Shown: piece by piece, positions 17,178 through 25,609 of the stretch
Numbering within the stretch: the first letter of the stretch is position 1
Layout of the letters: each line of letters starts with the position of its first letter
Source of the DNA: an uncultured Blastocatellia bacterium
Lineage (GTDB): Bacteria > Acidobacteriota > Blastocatellia > Pyrinomonadales > Pyrinomonadaceae
Assembly: GCA_946480785.1 (NCBI GenBank)
Contig: CAMLLD010000027.1
Location: forward strand, 5,296-69,295
Direction: 5' to 3'
DNA length: 64,000 nt
Notes under the pieces: generated by a model
Told to the model about the DNA's origin: nothing
Seen by the model: only the letters and a program-made list of their open reading frames with translations
Database searches by the model: none
Program-made: the position numbers and the translations under genes

Positions 17178-17975
17178 ATGAGCCTAAAACAAAAACTAAC
17201 GACGCACTTAATGGAACGTTGCGGCGGGATCGTTGACATCAAGGAGAGCCCGGAAGTTTTAGACGAGATTGTCAATGAAATCAGAGCCCACCTCGAGGCC
17301 GAAAAAGGCGGCGGGCAGTCGACGAGTAGCGCACCTTTCGGCGTGCCGTGGATGGACTCGTGGGTGGCGCACCACGTCTTCGCCGAAAAAGTTTCCAACC
17401 TACAGTCGAAGAACCGAGAAGTCGCTTCACTTTTGCAGGGCATGGTCGACGCGCAGTTCAACGCCCGGCTCGCAGAGATTCGCGACCTGATCCATCGAGT
17501 TGCCGAGCCTCCGGATGGTGGTACGCCTGAACCCGGGGTTCCTCCAGTTGGTCCATCGCGTGCCCATACGCCGACGATCTCTACAGCTTCCGAACCGGGT
17601 TCACCTCCAGTTGGACCAGCAGGCCCAAACAAAATTACTACAGCTTCCGAACCGGGTTCGCCGCCGGTTGGACCATCAGGTCCCAACAGGGTTTCGCTAG
17701 CTTCCGAACCCGGCTCCCCGCCTGTTGGACCAGCAGGCGGTCGTAGCGGCTTGATCTTCGGCGACGAGCCCGAACCTCCGGACGGTGGACCACCTGAGCC
17801 TGGCGTACCAGACCCACCCGCGGGACCCGACCCGGGCGGTCCTGACGCCGGACGCTTCGGCAGTATTGTCGACAACCCGTGGATCCTTTACTGGTTTATT
17901 TCAGTCAAGACTCCGATGTTGCTGGACGTGATCGATCTCCACATCACGCGACGACTCGAAGCGTTGCAGCGTTGA
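17178..17975 (+). CDS. Pro/Gly-rich repeat protein, presumed substrate of the flanking modification enzymes
   Basis: 265 residues with no signal peptide. Residues 1-108 are mostly helical and charged, with a W-rich spot (VPWMDSWVAHH, 56-66). Residues 109-222 are a Pro/Gly/Ser/Glu region with four exact or near-exact E-P-G-[SV]-P-P-V-G-P motifs (118-126, 139-147, 158-166, 177-185) and a looser fifth at 207-217. E-P-P-D-G-G-x-P-E-P-G-V blocks flank them on both sides. Residues 223-265 are a hydrophobic then helical tail (NPWILYWFISVK, MLLDVIDLHITRRLEAL). The gene lies 8 nt before the oxygenase gene. No known family recognised. A substrate role for hydroxylation and glycosylation is inference from neighbours and motif density. 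Confidence 0.8.
   Translation: MSLKQKLTTHLMERCGGIVDIKESPEVLDEIVNEIRAHLEAEKGGGQSTSSAPFGVPWMDSWVAHHVFAEKVSNLQSKNREVASLLQGMVDAQFNARLAEIRDLIHRVAEPPDGGTPEPGVPPVGPSRAHTPTISTASEPGSPPVGPAGPNKITTASEPGSPPVGPSGPNRVSLASEPGSPPVGPAGGRSGLIFGDEPEPPDGGPPEPGVPDPPAGPDPGGPDAGRFGSIVDNPWILYWFISVKTPMLLDVIDLHITRRLEALQR
17586..17741 (+). repeat. Three 57-nt coding repeats (ASEPGSPPVGP units)
   Basis: Units begin at 17586, 17643 and 17700. Each encodes A-S-E-P-G-S-P-P-V-G-P-[AS]-G followed by a variable five- or six-residue linker. The units differ mostly at third codon positions: serine TCA/TCG/TCC, proline CCT/CCG and CCA/CCG/CCT, glycine GGC/GGT. The peptide therefore appears to be under selection rather than newly duplicated. 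Confidence 0.9.
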
Positions 17976-17982
17976 GGATGAA

Positions 17983-19530
17983 ATGAAGAGTTACGTGTTG
18001 TTCGACAACGTGCTCGGCGAGGAAAAAAGCAGCGCGATCTACCAGCTTGCGCTACAGAAGCGCGAGTTGTTTGCGCGCTCGCGGACCACGCCGAGTCGCG
18101 AGTATCTCGATTGGCGCAAATCGTTCGTGCTCTACGACTGGGAGTTGCGGCCCGTACTTCAATTTATCGAGCAGGAAGTGCGGGCCAGGCTGCCATACGT
18201 GATAGCGGACCTCGGCATAGCACCGTTCGACATCGGCAGCCTGGAGATTCAACTCACCAGTCATAACGACGGGGAGTATTACCACTGGCATACGGACAGC
18301 GGCACGGACGAGACTCGTTCGCGAGTGGTCAGCTTTGTTTACTACTTTCACAGCCAGCCGCGCCAATTCTCGGGCGGCGAGCTTGTTCTTTACAACGAGG
18401 CGGGCGGCGAGGCGATCGAACCCGTTCACGATCGTCTCGTTATGTTCAACTCGAGAATCAAGCATGAAGTAAAGGAAGTATCTTGTCCGAGTCAGCAATT
18501 CGAATGTAGCCGGTTCACGCTCAACGGCTGGGTGCGACGCAGGAGCGCCGTGACGGCTGACTACTTCGACGCGAAGATATTCTCGCATCGGGGGAGACTT
18601 CGCATTGGTCCTCTTCGCGATCGTACCGCGCCGATCGCAGCGGTGGAGAAGCAACCCGCGCCACGCGTCAACGGCAATCTGTCGTCAAATCAAAATGCGG
18701 GAATCGATGCGCGGGCGCGCGATCTACTCGAAGTCTACGGCGAGCTGTTTCGTCAGTCGCGCAGCTCGAAGTCGATCGACACGCATACTCAAATCAGCGG
18801 CGAAGAGTTTTACGAGAAGTATTACTACACAAACCGGCCGGTGCTTTTGAAAGGAGTCATGCGTGATTCACCGGCCGTGCGAACCTGGACGCCTGAGTTT
18901 TTCGCTGAACGTTATGGATCGGTTCGCGTTGAACTGACTGCCAATCGCAGTACCGATCCCGAATACGAATGGAAGTTTGCGGAAACGGTTCAGAGTGTGA
19001 CGTTGCGCGAGCTGGTTGACCGGCTACAACGAGAACCGGAGTCAAACGATTATTATCTTGTCGCCCGCAACATGTTTTTCGATCAGCCTGCCCTCGGAGA
19101 CTTGCGACGGGAGCTGCAACCGCCGCCTGAGATCATCAACCGCGACGATTACGGGCCCGCCACGATGAAGCTTTGGTTAGGACCAAAAGGCACGCTGACG
19201 CCGCTGCATCACGATCTGCATTCGATCCTCTTCGCGCAGGTCTTCGGAAAGAAGCACGTAAAGCTGATTCCTCCATTCGACACAGCGTTCGTCTATCCGG
19301 GCAAGAGGTTCTACAGCCCGGTGGATCCGGAGAACGTTGATGCCGCGCGCTTCCCGGAGTTTTTGAAAGCAACAGTGCTCGATGTTTTTGTAGAACCTGG
19401 CGACGTGCTGTTTTTACCGGTCGGTTGGTGGCACTGGGTCAGAGCATTGGACGTCAGTATCTCGGCAACGTTCTGCAGCTTCACGCGGGGGAGGAACTCG
19501 GTATTACGCATGCCGGCGGAGGAGTATTAA
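17983..19530 (+). CDS. Two-domain 2OG oxygenase: prolyl-4-hydroxylase-like plus JmjC/cupin_8
   Basis: 515 residues. The N-terminal domain (about 1-185) is a 2OG-Fe(II) oxygenase of prolyl-4-hydroxylase/PKHD type. Iron ligands are H103-x-D105 (YYHWHTD) and H161 (IKHEV), with the 2OG arginine R177 in SRFTLNGW and the family FSGGELVLYN loop. A linker (about 190-245) leads to a JmjC/cupin_8 domain (about 265-500). That domain has PVLLKG, H409-x-D411 (TPLHHDLHS), a lysine-rich strand (FGKKHVKLIP) and the distal H484 in PVGWWHW. Both active sites look complete, so two oxidations are possible. It is cytosolic, 8 nt after the Pro-rich protein gene. Hydroxylation of that protein is inferred, not shown. 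Confidence 0.88.
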   Translation: MKSYVLFDNVLGEEKSSAIYQLALQKRELFARSRTTPSREYLDWRKSFVLYDWELRPVLQFIEQEVRARLPYVIADLGIAPFDIGSLEIQLTSHNDGEYYHWHTDSGTDETRSRVVSFVYYFHSQPRQFSGGELVLYNEAGGEAIEPVHDRLVMFNSRIKHEVKEVSCPSQQFECSRFTLNGWVRRRSAVTADYFDAKIFSHRGRLRIGPLRDRTAPIAAVEKQPAPRVNGNLSSNQNAGIDARARDLLEVYGELFRQSRSSKSIDTHTQISGEEFYEKYYYTNRPVLLKGVMRDSPAVRTWTPEFFAERYGSVRVELTANRSTDPEYEWKFAETVQSVTLRELVDRLQREPESNDYYLVARNMFFDQPALGDLRRELQPPPEIINRDDYGPATMKLWLGPKGTLTPLHHDLHSILFAQVFGKKHVKLIPPFDTAFVYPGKRFYSPVDPENVDAARFPEFLKATVLDVFVEPGDVLFLPVGWWHWVRALDVSISATFCSFTRGRNSVLRMPAEEY

Positions 19531-19536
19531 GGGCGT

Positions 19537-22500
19537 TTAATTTTGTCTGCCACGAATGATCTGGCCTGCGATACCGAGGAGGAATATGGGCCAGAATATG
19601 GCGTGATAGATCTGCATGACAAAGGCGTAATCCTCGGCAGTGAAATTCAGGAAAAGCGGCTTGTCACTGGCTTCCCACCCACCATGAGTGAGCGCAGTAA
19701 TGATCGGTACCTGATAGCGCAGACTTAAGATCATCGAGTCACCCACGGTCCAATGAACACCGGGTATCGTGTTCGGCGAGCGATCAATTTTCTGCGCGGT
19801 TGCAGTGTTTGCCGGGAGCACCGCGAGCAAGTTCGGCGATGCGCGCACGTGGTCCGGGTTGTAAAAAATAAATGTCGAGAGAACAAATAAACCTAAGGCC
19901 AAAATCATCGGTCTCCAGACTCTTGTCCCATAACCCAGGGTGAAGGATTTGAAACCGTCCCAAAGACGCCACAGGAAGAGTTTCACCGCAGACCACCACG
20001 ACTTGTCAGCCGGAGTCCGGTTGGCCCTAATCTTCCGCCGCATCTCCCGGTAAACTTTATTTGCATCGCCGATCTCCGACTGGTTGCGCAACAACTTTTC
20101 AATATCCAGCCATATCGAGCGATCGAAGGGCGTCAAACCTTTGAGCACATCGATATAGTTCTGCACGTTTGAGCCTGACTCGGCAGCGTCACAGTTTGAA
20201 AACGCCCACTGTGCGACTGAGATGCCGGAAAGATTCACTGGTCCCAACCGCGCTGGCGTAACGATTTCAACGTTGCCGATTTGCGCTCGCTCCAGTGTTA
20301 CTCGCGCTGGGGCAGGACCATTTATGGAAGGGCCTTGTGATTGCAGTCGTAGATGATTGTTAGAGAGATTTTCACCGGAGATCGTCAGCCGGTTTGCTTT
20401 GGCGCCGACTAAATCGATGTTACCTCCGATACTTGCTCGAGTCGGCGTTGTGTCAAGCGCATCGTCTTTTACTTGTGGAGAAAGGAGGAAGGCTATCTCG
20501 CTTCCTGCTTGTATATCGCGGCCGCGAAAATTGCCACGCGCGTTGAGACCGGAGAGCTTGATCTCGCCCGTGCACCTGATTCCTTCGGCGTTGAGATCAT
20601 GGCAGGTTGTGGCAAACGATTTGAAGGCGCTGCCATCGAGGTTAAGATCGAGACCCACGCTGCTGTCGTTGATCAAGACATCGCCTTTGACGTTCAAGCT
20701 ACGCAAATCCAGATCGCCTCTAACATCAACCGAACTGAGATCGAGATCTCCGCCAACAGTCGCCTGCGCGTTCTCCTGGAGGTACATAGTGTCGCCCCGG
20801 CCGAGTTTTTCTTTTATCTGGCTCGGCAGGAAAACGAGTTCGCCTTTGATCTTCGCCTGCCGGGCACGAAGATTCTCGCGCACGCGGAGGCCGGAGAGTT
20901 TCAAATCACCAGAGCAATCGAGTTTCTGCGCATAGAGGTTCTTGCAGCGCGTTTCAAAACCATCGAAGTTTGGATCGCCGGCGTCCATGTCTACGTCGAA
21001 ACGAACCATCGTGTCGTTCAAGTAGATGTCGCCGGTAACGTCCATGTTACGCAGATCGAGTCCGCCTCCAATCTCATTGCCCTTGAGCACAAGATTGCCC
21101 CAGACTTTCGCTCCGTAGTCATGCGAAAACGGAATCGTCTCCCACGGTAGTCTCTGTTCACTATCACTTTTCCAGCGACGTTCCAGTCTCGCGCTGATGC
21201 GTTCGGTAAAGAATGTCAGGTTACGCCCGATCTTTGAGTTGTTGAGCAATATGCCGATTCCTTCATGGTCCATGCGCAGTTGACTTGCTTTACGCTCGTC
21301 ATCAGGCAGAGCAACGACTAAACCGGTCAGGTCAACGTTCTCCTCGATCAGCACGCTCGTGACTTCCAGCACGCTTGTCCGGCACGGTTTGGGTACAAAC
21401 TTGACGCTGTTCAGAGTGGGGTGGTCGGCATTGATTTTCGGTGGGCTGATGCCGACACTCATGATTAGTCGACCAAATTTTCCGGTAATAATCCGGATCT
21501 TTCCGCTGATTTCAGCGCCGCGTAATTCCAAAATCCTTGCGTCGATGCCGGAGAGGATCAAGTCGCGACCAATCGATAAACAACCTAGCTGTTTATTTTC
21601 GACGGTGTGAAATGCGGCCACAAAGGCTCGCACTTTAGCGAAACCGAGATCGAAATTGCCGGTTGTCTTCAAACCCAAGAGCATCAGGTTTCCCGAGATG
21701 GTGGAGCGATAGAGTGAGATATCGCCGTTGACATTCGCCCGGGCTAAAGAAAAGTTGTCCAGTACGGTGTACGAGAAGTCGAGGCGGCCTTCGAATATGC
21801 GGACCAGAGTCAGATCGGTATAGCCGGCAATCCTGGCCTGATGGAAAGTAACTGCCTTCTCAAAAGAGGCGCCGTGAAGGTAAAGATTCTGGTTCACCGT
21901 CAGGTCGGCACATGACACGCTACCGTCAATGACGGCGGCTCTAGCCGCGAGATTGGAGTCCCTCGCCGAGATCTGTAAACACCCTGCGATCCGTGCGCCA
22001 TCGAGAGTAATGGCTTCAATTGTGGATGAACTTTTAGTTTCAAACTGGCCTTCCGGCTTCGGCCACTTTCGCTCCATTATTTCCTCAACCGTCGCCGGCT
22101 CACTAATATTTTCCAGGCGACTCGAGATGCTGCACGCGACCAGCCTCACGTGGTTCCCGGCCGATAAGCGAGGAGCGTAAAACGCGCCTTTCAAACTACA
22201 ATTCGAAAGCGTGAGATTCCCTCTGAGTCGTGCATTTTCCAGGTTCAAAGCCTTGTCCGAATGGACCACCCACTCGTAAGCATCATGGCCGAACACACAT
22301 TCCACAAATGACAACTCCTGGCCCAGTTCTGCTTCGTTCGCAATCACGCCCGCTGCAAAGAAGCATCTGATGAAAGTGATCGACGGTCCATTGGCTAGCT
22401 GGCCAAAGCTGACTTCACGTTCGAACCAGCAGCCGGAGATCGTCACGTGGGAACGCACCTCACTTCCGTTCGTTTTCGTTTTCGTTTCATCATCCGGCGC

Positions 22501-24798
22501 CTCGGAAGTCAGAGTTGTCGTATCGAAAAAGACAACTTCGTTAACGAGACGCCGCGCACAGTGGCCGTTCTTTTCAATCAACTCAAGAAAAGCTGCGGCC
22601 GTGACTGGGCGATCGGGACAAATCTCAGAAATCAGACTCTGTAACGCGCGGAGAAAGACGGAGGGAAGTATCTCCGCATCAGGAGGCGGCAATAACAGTT
22701 GGGCCTTCAAGAACCGTAGCGCCGGCTGCTGCGCCTCATGCTCATCTTTAATCTGTTCCAGTAACTTTTGTCCGGCTGGTGTTAGTTGCGGGGCTGCGAC
22801 GGGTGTAACCTTTTTATCTACCGGAAACTTGGACCATGTCTCGCGCAAAGTTTTCAGCTCGTCATAAAGCAAGATCCTTTTTACAAACGATAAGTTCCAA
22901 AGGACTCTGGGATAGGTCACCGACTCGTCGTCTGTGGCAGGCCAGGGCTCGTCAGGTTTCTCTGGTTCCACTTGTTCGGACGAGGGTTCCCTTTCCGGTT
23001 GCGCCTTTTGTTCAGCGTGCTCGTCAGGCTCGCCGTAACTTGGTTCCGCCAACTTGATCAGATCTTCAGGGCCGTCGCCGTAACGCTCTTTGTAAATCAA
23101 AAGGTCGACAATTTGAGTCTCATCCTGAAGCATCTCCACCCCACCTGAGTTATGCACAGCAAACCACGTCTGAGAGAGCTGCGATCCATAAACGGTCTGC
23201 GACATCAGAACGTAATCGGCCTTGGAGCCGTCGATGCCGCGGGCTTTTTGTTCAGCCTCTTCGACTCTGGAAATGCTGAAATCCAGCCGGCTCAATGCGG
23301 CGCGTTGTTTGGTCGAGGGCGCGACGAGTAGCGGAATTTCACGAAAAGCGCGAGGAACATAGAATGGTCCTTCCTCACCGTTCATGGCCCAGCAAAAAAA
23401 CCGCAGGTACTCAGTCTCTTTACCATCGGTGAGATCCAGTCGGGTTTTCTCATTTAACTGGTGCACTACTACCGACGAACCAATCAACGGATGAAACCGG
23501 GGTTTGCCGTCTTCCATTCTCAACACGACATAGCCGCGGCGATAGCCGTTCGGCTTTGTCACTAACACTTCGAGCAGTTTGCAGTCCGGATAGAAAGGCA
23601 ACTCCCCCAACCGCACTATGATTCGACGCGGTAGTAACTCGTTCGGGTAAGCATCTTCGAGAAGCGAGCGATTCAGGCGGGCAAGCTCCCTGCCGGCCGC
23701 GGGCTTTCGCGCCAGCAGGTTTCGTGTTTTTTCGGAAAGAGTGATTTTCGCAAAACGTTCTTCGGCAAAGAGCGAAGCATCCGAGAGCGTCTCATTCAGG
23801 AGCTCGCGCATCGGCTCTTTGACTATGGCCGACTTAAATTCAGTCTGTTCTTTCCATTTGTTGAGGGTTTCCGAGTTGAACCGGGTTTGCAGATACAGGG
23901 AGACGGGATCAGCCCCTTCAACCATTTTGTTCGCCAGCGAAACTGCGTCTTTCAAATCACCTTCATGAAACCCGGTAGCGGTTTCAACGTGACACGTTTC
24001 GATCAGCTTTAGCAAAGCATCGGCTTCGCTGCCAGCGGGCACTTTCCATTTACAAATCGGCAGCGCCGTACGCGTGCGCTGCGGACTCAAAACGAAGATC
24101 GGTGGTCGCGTTGCTTCCTTGAAGTTAACGCGCGGATTGCGTTGCTTTGCGTCGAGGAGCCTAATGGTGAACGTGCCATCCGGTTCGATCTGGGCGAAAG
24201 CCTGGACCAATTCCCATTCGGTTTCGGTATGAAAGACGACGGCAAACGCAACGACGCGAAAGATCAATCCGCGTTGCGTGTAGTAAGGCGCGTCAGTGTT
24301 CTGTAGTTCCCATTCGGGAGCCATTTCTACTCTCGGTTCGGTCAATTGCTCGGCTAAGCCACCATTAGTTCGGCCGGGCGGCAAGTCTTCAGGCCGGCTG
24401 ACGATTTGCGCAATTCGAAACTTCTGTTGCTGTGCGTTGCTGACTTTGAAGTTCAGTTCGAAGCGCAGCCGCAGCAAGGTGTAGTCGAGTACCGTTGTGA
24501 GATTGAGTTGGAGCGGCCCGATTTCGTTTAACTCTTCGAAGGCTCGACCGCGGGCGTCGAGGGGATGAAAATCTCCGCGCGCATAGAAGCCCCAAACCTG
24601 CTGGTTCTGATCGACCGCCGAAAGTCGCACCAACTCATAGTCTTCCGTATAAAACGACGTGAGATTTGTCGCCTTCTCAACCACTGCTGGTTCAAAAGGA
24701 AATTCAGGGCAATAACGTTCCGCTTCTCGGATGACATTGGTTTGTTCAACCGCAGTTACTTGCTGCCATTGCAATTCTTCGTATTTCTTGGTCGACAT
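19537..24798 (-). CDS. Giant membrane protein with beta-helix-like repeats
   Basis: 1753 residues with no signal peptide. Residues 1 to about 585 are a globular region without recognised motifs. An acidic Glu/Pro/Gln-rich linker follows (about 586-625). Residues about 780-1520 hold dozens of short beta-strand units of the type G-D-L-D-L-R-x-L-x-V-x-G-D-V. They resemble bactofilin or pentapeptide-like solenoids but lack strict five-residue regularity. The C-terminal 130 residues contain a membrane helix at about 1629-1646 (RPMILALGLFVLSTFIFY), a possible re-entrant segment (about 1686-1702) and a last helix near 1730-1749. It may be an intracellular scaffold anchored by its C-terminus. It stops 6 nt from the convergent oxygenase gene. 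Function unknown. Confidence 0.8.
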   Translation of the reverse strand: MSTKKYEELQWQQVTAVEQTNVIREAERYCPEFPFEPAVVEKATNLTSFYTEDYELVRLSAVDQNQQVWGFYARGDFHPLDARGRAFEELNEIGPLQLNLTTVLDYTLLRLRFELNFKVSNAQQQKFRIAQIVSRPEDLPPGRTNGGLAEQLTEPRVEMAPEWELQNTDAPYYTQRGLIFRVVAFAVVFHTETEWELVQAFAQIEPDGTFTIRLLDAKQRNPRVNFKEATRPPIFVLSPQRTRTALPICKWKVPAGSEADALLKLIETCHVETATGFHEGDLKDAVSLANKMVEGADPVSLYLQTRFNSETLNKWKEQTEFKSAIVKEPMRELLNETLSDASLFAEERFAKITLSEKTRNLLARKPAAGRELARLNRSLLEDAYPNELLPRRIIVRLGELPFYPDCKLLEVLVTKPNGYRRGYVVLRMEDGKPRFHPLIGSSVVVHQLNEKTRLDLTDGKETEYLRFFCWAMNGEEGPFYVPRAFREIPLLVAPSTKQRAALSRLDFSISRVEEAEQKARGIDGSKADYVLMSQTVYGSQLSQTWFAVHNSGGVEMLQDETQIVDLLIYKERYGDGPEDLIKLAEPSYGEPDEHAEQKAQPEREPSSEQVEPEKPDEPWPATDDESVTYPRVLWNLSFVKRILLYDELKTLRETWSKFPVDKKVTPVAAPQLTPAGQKLLEQIKDEHEAQQPALRFLKAQLLLPPPDAEILPSVFLRALQSLISEICPDRPVTAAAFLELIEKNGHCARRLVNEVVFFDTTTLTSEAPDDETKTKTNGSEVRSHVTISGCWFEREVSFGQLANGPSITFIRCFFAAGVIANEAELGQELSFVECVFGHDAYEWVVHSDKALNLENARLRGNLTLSNCSLKGAFYAPRLSAGNHVRLVACSISSRLENISEPATVEEIMERKWPKPEGQFETKSSSTIEAITLDGARIAGCLQISARDSNLAARAAVIDGSVSCADLTVNQNLYLHGASFEKAVTFHQARIAGYTDLTLVRIFEGRLDFSYTVLDNFSLARANVNGDISLYRSTISGNLMLLGLKTTGNFDLGFAKVRAFVAAFHTVENKQLGCLSIGRDLILSGIDARILELRGAEISGKIRIITGKFGRLIMSVGISPPKINADHPTLNSVKFVPKPCRTSVLEVTSVLIEENVDLTGLVVALPDDERKASQLRMDHEGIGILLNNSKIGRNLTFFTERISARLERRWKSDSEQRLPWETIPFSHDYGAKVWGNLVLKGNEIGGGLDLRNMDVTGDIYLNDTMVRFDVDMDAGDPNFDGFETRCKNLYAQKLDCSGDLKLSGLRVRENLRARQAKIKGELVFLPSQIKEKLGRGDTMYLQENAQATVGGDLDLSSVDVRGDLDLRSLNVKGDVLINDSSVGLDLNLDGSAFKSFATTCHDLNAEGIRCTGEIKLSGLNARGNFRGRDIQAGSEIAFLLSPQVKDDALDTTPTRASIGGNIDLVGAKANRLTISGENLSNNHLRLQSQGPSINGPAPARVTLERAQIGNVEIVTPARLGPVNLSGISVAQWAFSNCDAAESGSNVQNYIDVLKGLTPFDRSIWLDIEKLLRNQSEIGDANKVYREMRRKIRANRTPADKSWWSAVKLFLWRLWDGFKSFTLGYGTRVWRPMILALGLFVLSTFIFYNPDHVRASPNLLAVLPANTATAQKIDRSPNTIPGVHWTVGDSMILSLRYQVPIITALTHGGWEASDKPLFLNFTAEDYAFVMQIYHAIFWPIFLLGIAGQIIRGRQN

Positions 24799-24864
24799 GG
24801 TTCTCTCCGGTGAAATGAGAGGCTGATGAGAAACTAGAAAGGACTACGGGTTTAGAGCACGCGA

Positions 24865-24893
24865 ATCTTACGTGCCGGTAAGAAATAGGTCAA
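24865..24893 (-). promoter_or_regulatory. Promoter of the giant membrane protein gene
   Basis: Reverse strand: TTGACC (24888-24893), a 17-nt spacer and TAAGAT (24865-24870). It leaves a leader of about 60 nt with a GGAGAG ribosome site just before ATG 24798. The spacing is ideal and both boxes are good. Confidence 0.55.
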
Positions 24894-24914
24894 GAAAAGA
24901 TACTCCGCGGCTTG

Positions 24915-25520
24915 CTACACCCACCAGATCCCAATCGCGATGACGTAGGCTGAGGCGAGGGCGAGCCACAGGGTCAGTGTCCGGCGCATGCGACGCCTCG
25001 CACTGAGATATTCGGCGTCGCCGAGGGGAAATTTGCCGAAGCGGTAAAACCAGAGGATGACCAGCATCAATGGTTGCACCAGCACGAGCGGCAGCAAGTA
25101 AGAGAGCGCTGGTGAACCGAAGCTGTTGATATCGAAAGCATAGATAACTGTTCCCAGCAGTACGACGAATACCGCGAACTTATCAAAGATCGCCAGGCTG
25201 TTTGCGACATCACAGGCGACGGTATTGAACACAACGGTCACAGCACTGCTGAGCGCGTACGGTTCGGGAATCTCTTCGTAGCATTCGCGACAGCGCTTTT
25301 TCCCCACCTTCACCAGTTTCTTGCAATTCGGACACTCGACAAACGGCGTGTATCTGGCGCCAAGGTTCACCGCAACTATGTTGATCTTCCAGTCTTCACT
25401 TGAAGCAAGCTGCGTATTGCATAACTTGCATTCCACCGTGGCCGGCGTCGAGACCGCGTGGCAATGCGAGCACTCGATATATGGCGCGAGTTTGATGCCT
25501 TTGAAAAGAGGCCCAAGCAT
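24915..25520 (-). CDS. Double zinc-ribbon membrane protein
   Basis: 201 residues. The cytosolic N-terminal half has two zinc ribbons. The first is C-S-H-C (residues 18-21) with C-K-L-C 11 residues later. The second is C-P-N-C with C-R-E-C 10 residues later. Three or four membrane helices follow (about 110-130, 138-160, 182-200). Zinc ribbons on membrane anchors usually mediate protein or nucleic-acid contacts. It lies upstream of the giant repeat protein, same strand, 116 nt apart. The promoter of the giant gene sits in that gap, so the two need not be one transcript. Function unknown. Start ATG 25520 is chosen as the first in frame. Confidence 0.75.
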   Translation of the reverse strand: MLGPLFKGIKLAPYIECSHCHAVSTPATVECKLCNTQLASSEDWKINIVAVNLGARYTPFVECPNCKKLVKVGKKRCRECYEEIPEPYALSSAVTVVFNTVACDVANSLAIFDKFAVFVVLLGTVIYAFDINSFGSPALSYLLPLVLVQPLMLVILWFYRFGKFPLGDAEYLSARRRMRRTLTLWLALASAYVIAIGIWWV

Positions 25521-25609
25521 GGAAAATTTTTCCTCACACTAAATGATACTTTTCCGCGCAATCTTTCGCCTTAATACACGTAGATAATTTTCCGAAGGAG
25601 AAAACTCAC

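Noticed and set aside
16961..17875. 304-residue leftward open frame with G-P-T-G-G-E-P-G-S-E repeats
   Set aside because: It is the exact antisense of the Pro/Gly-rich repeat gene. The repeats are mirror images of its codons, there is no ribosome site, and the forward gene has the synonymous-change pattern of real coding.
19537..24798. Calling the giant protein a classical pentapeptide-repeat protein
   Set aside because: The strand units are of variable length and lack the A-(D/N)-L-x-x periodicity; only a general beta-solenoid is supported.
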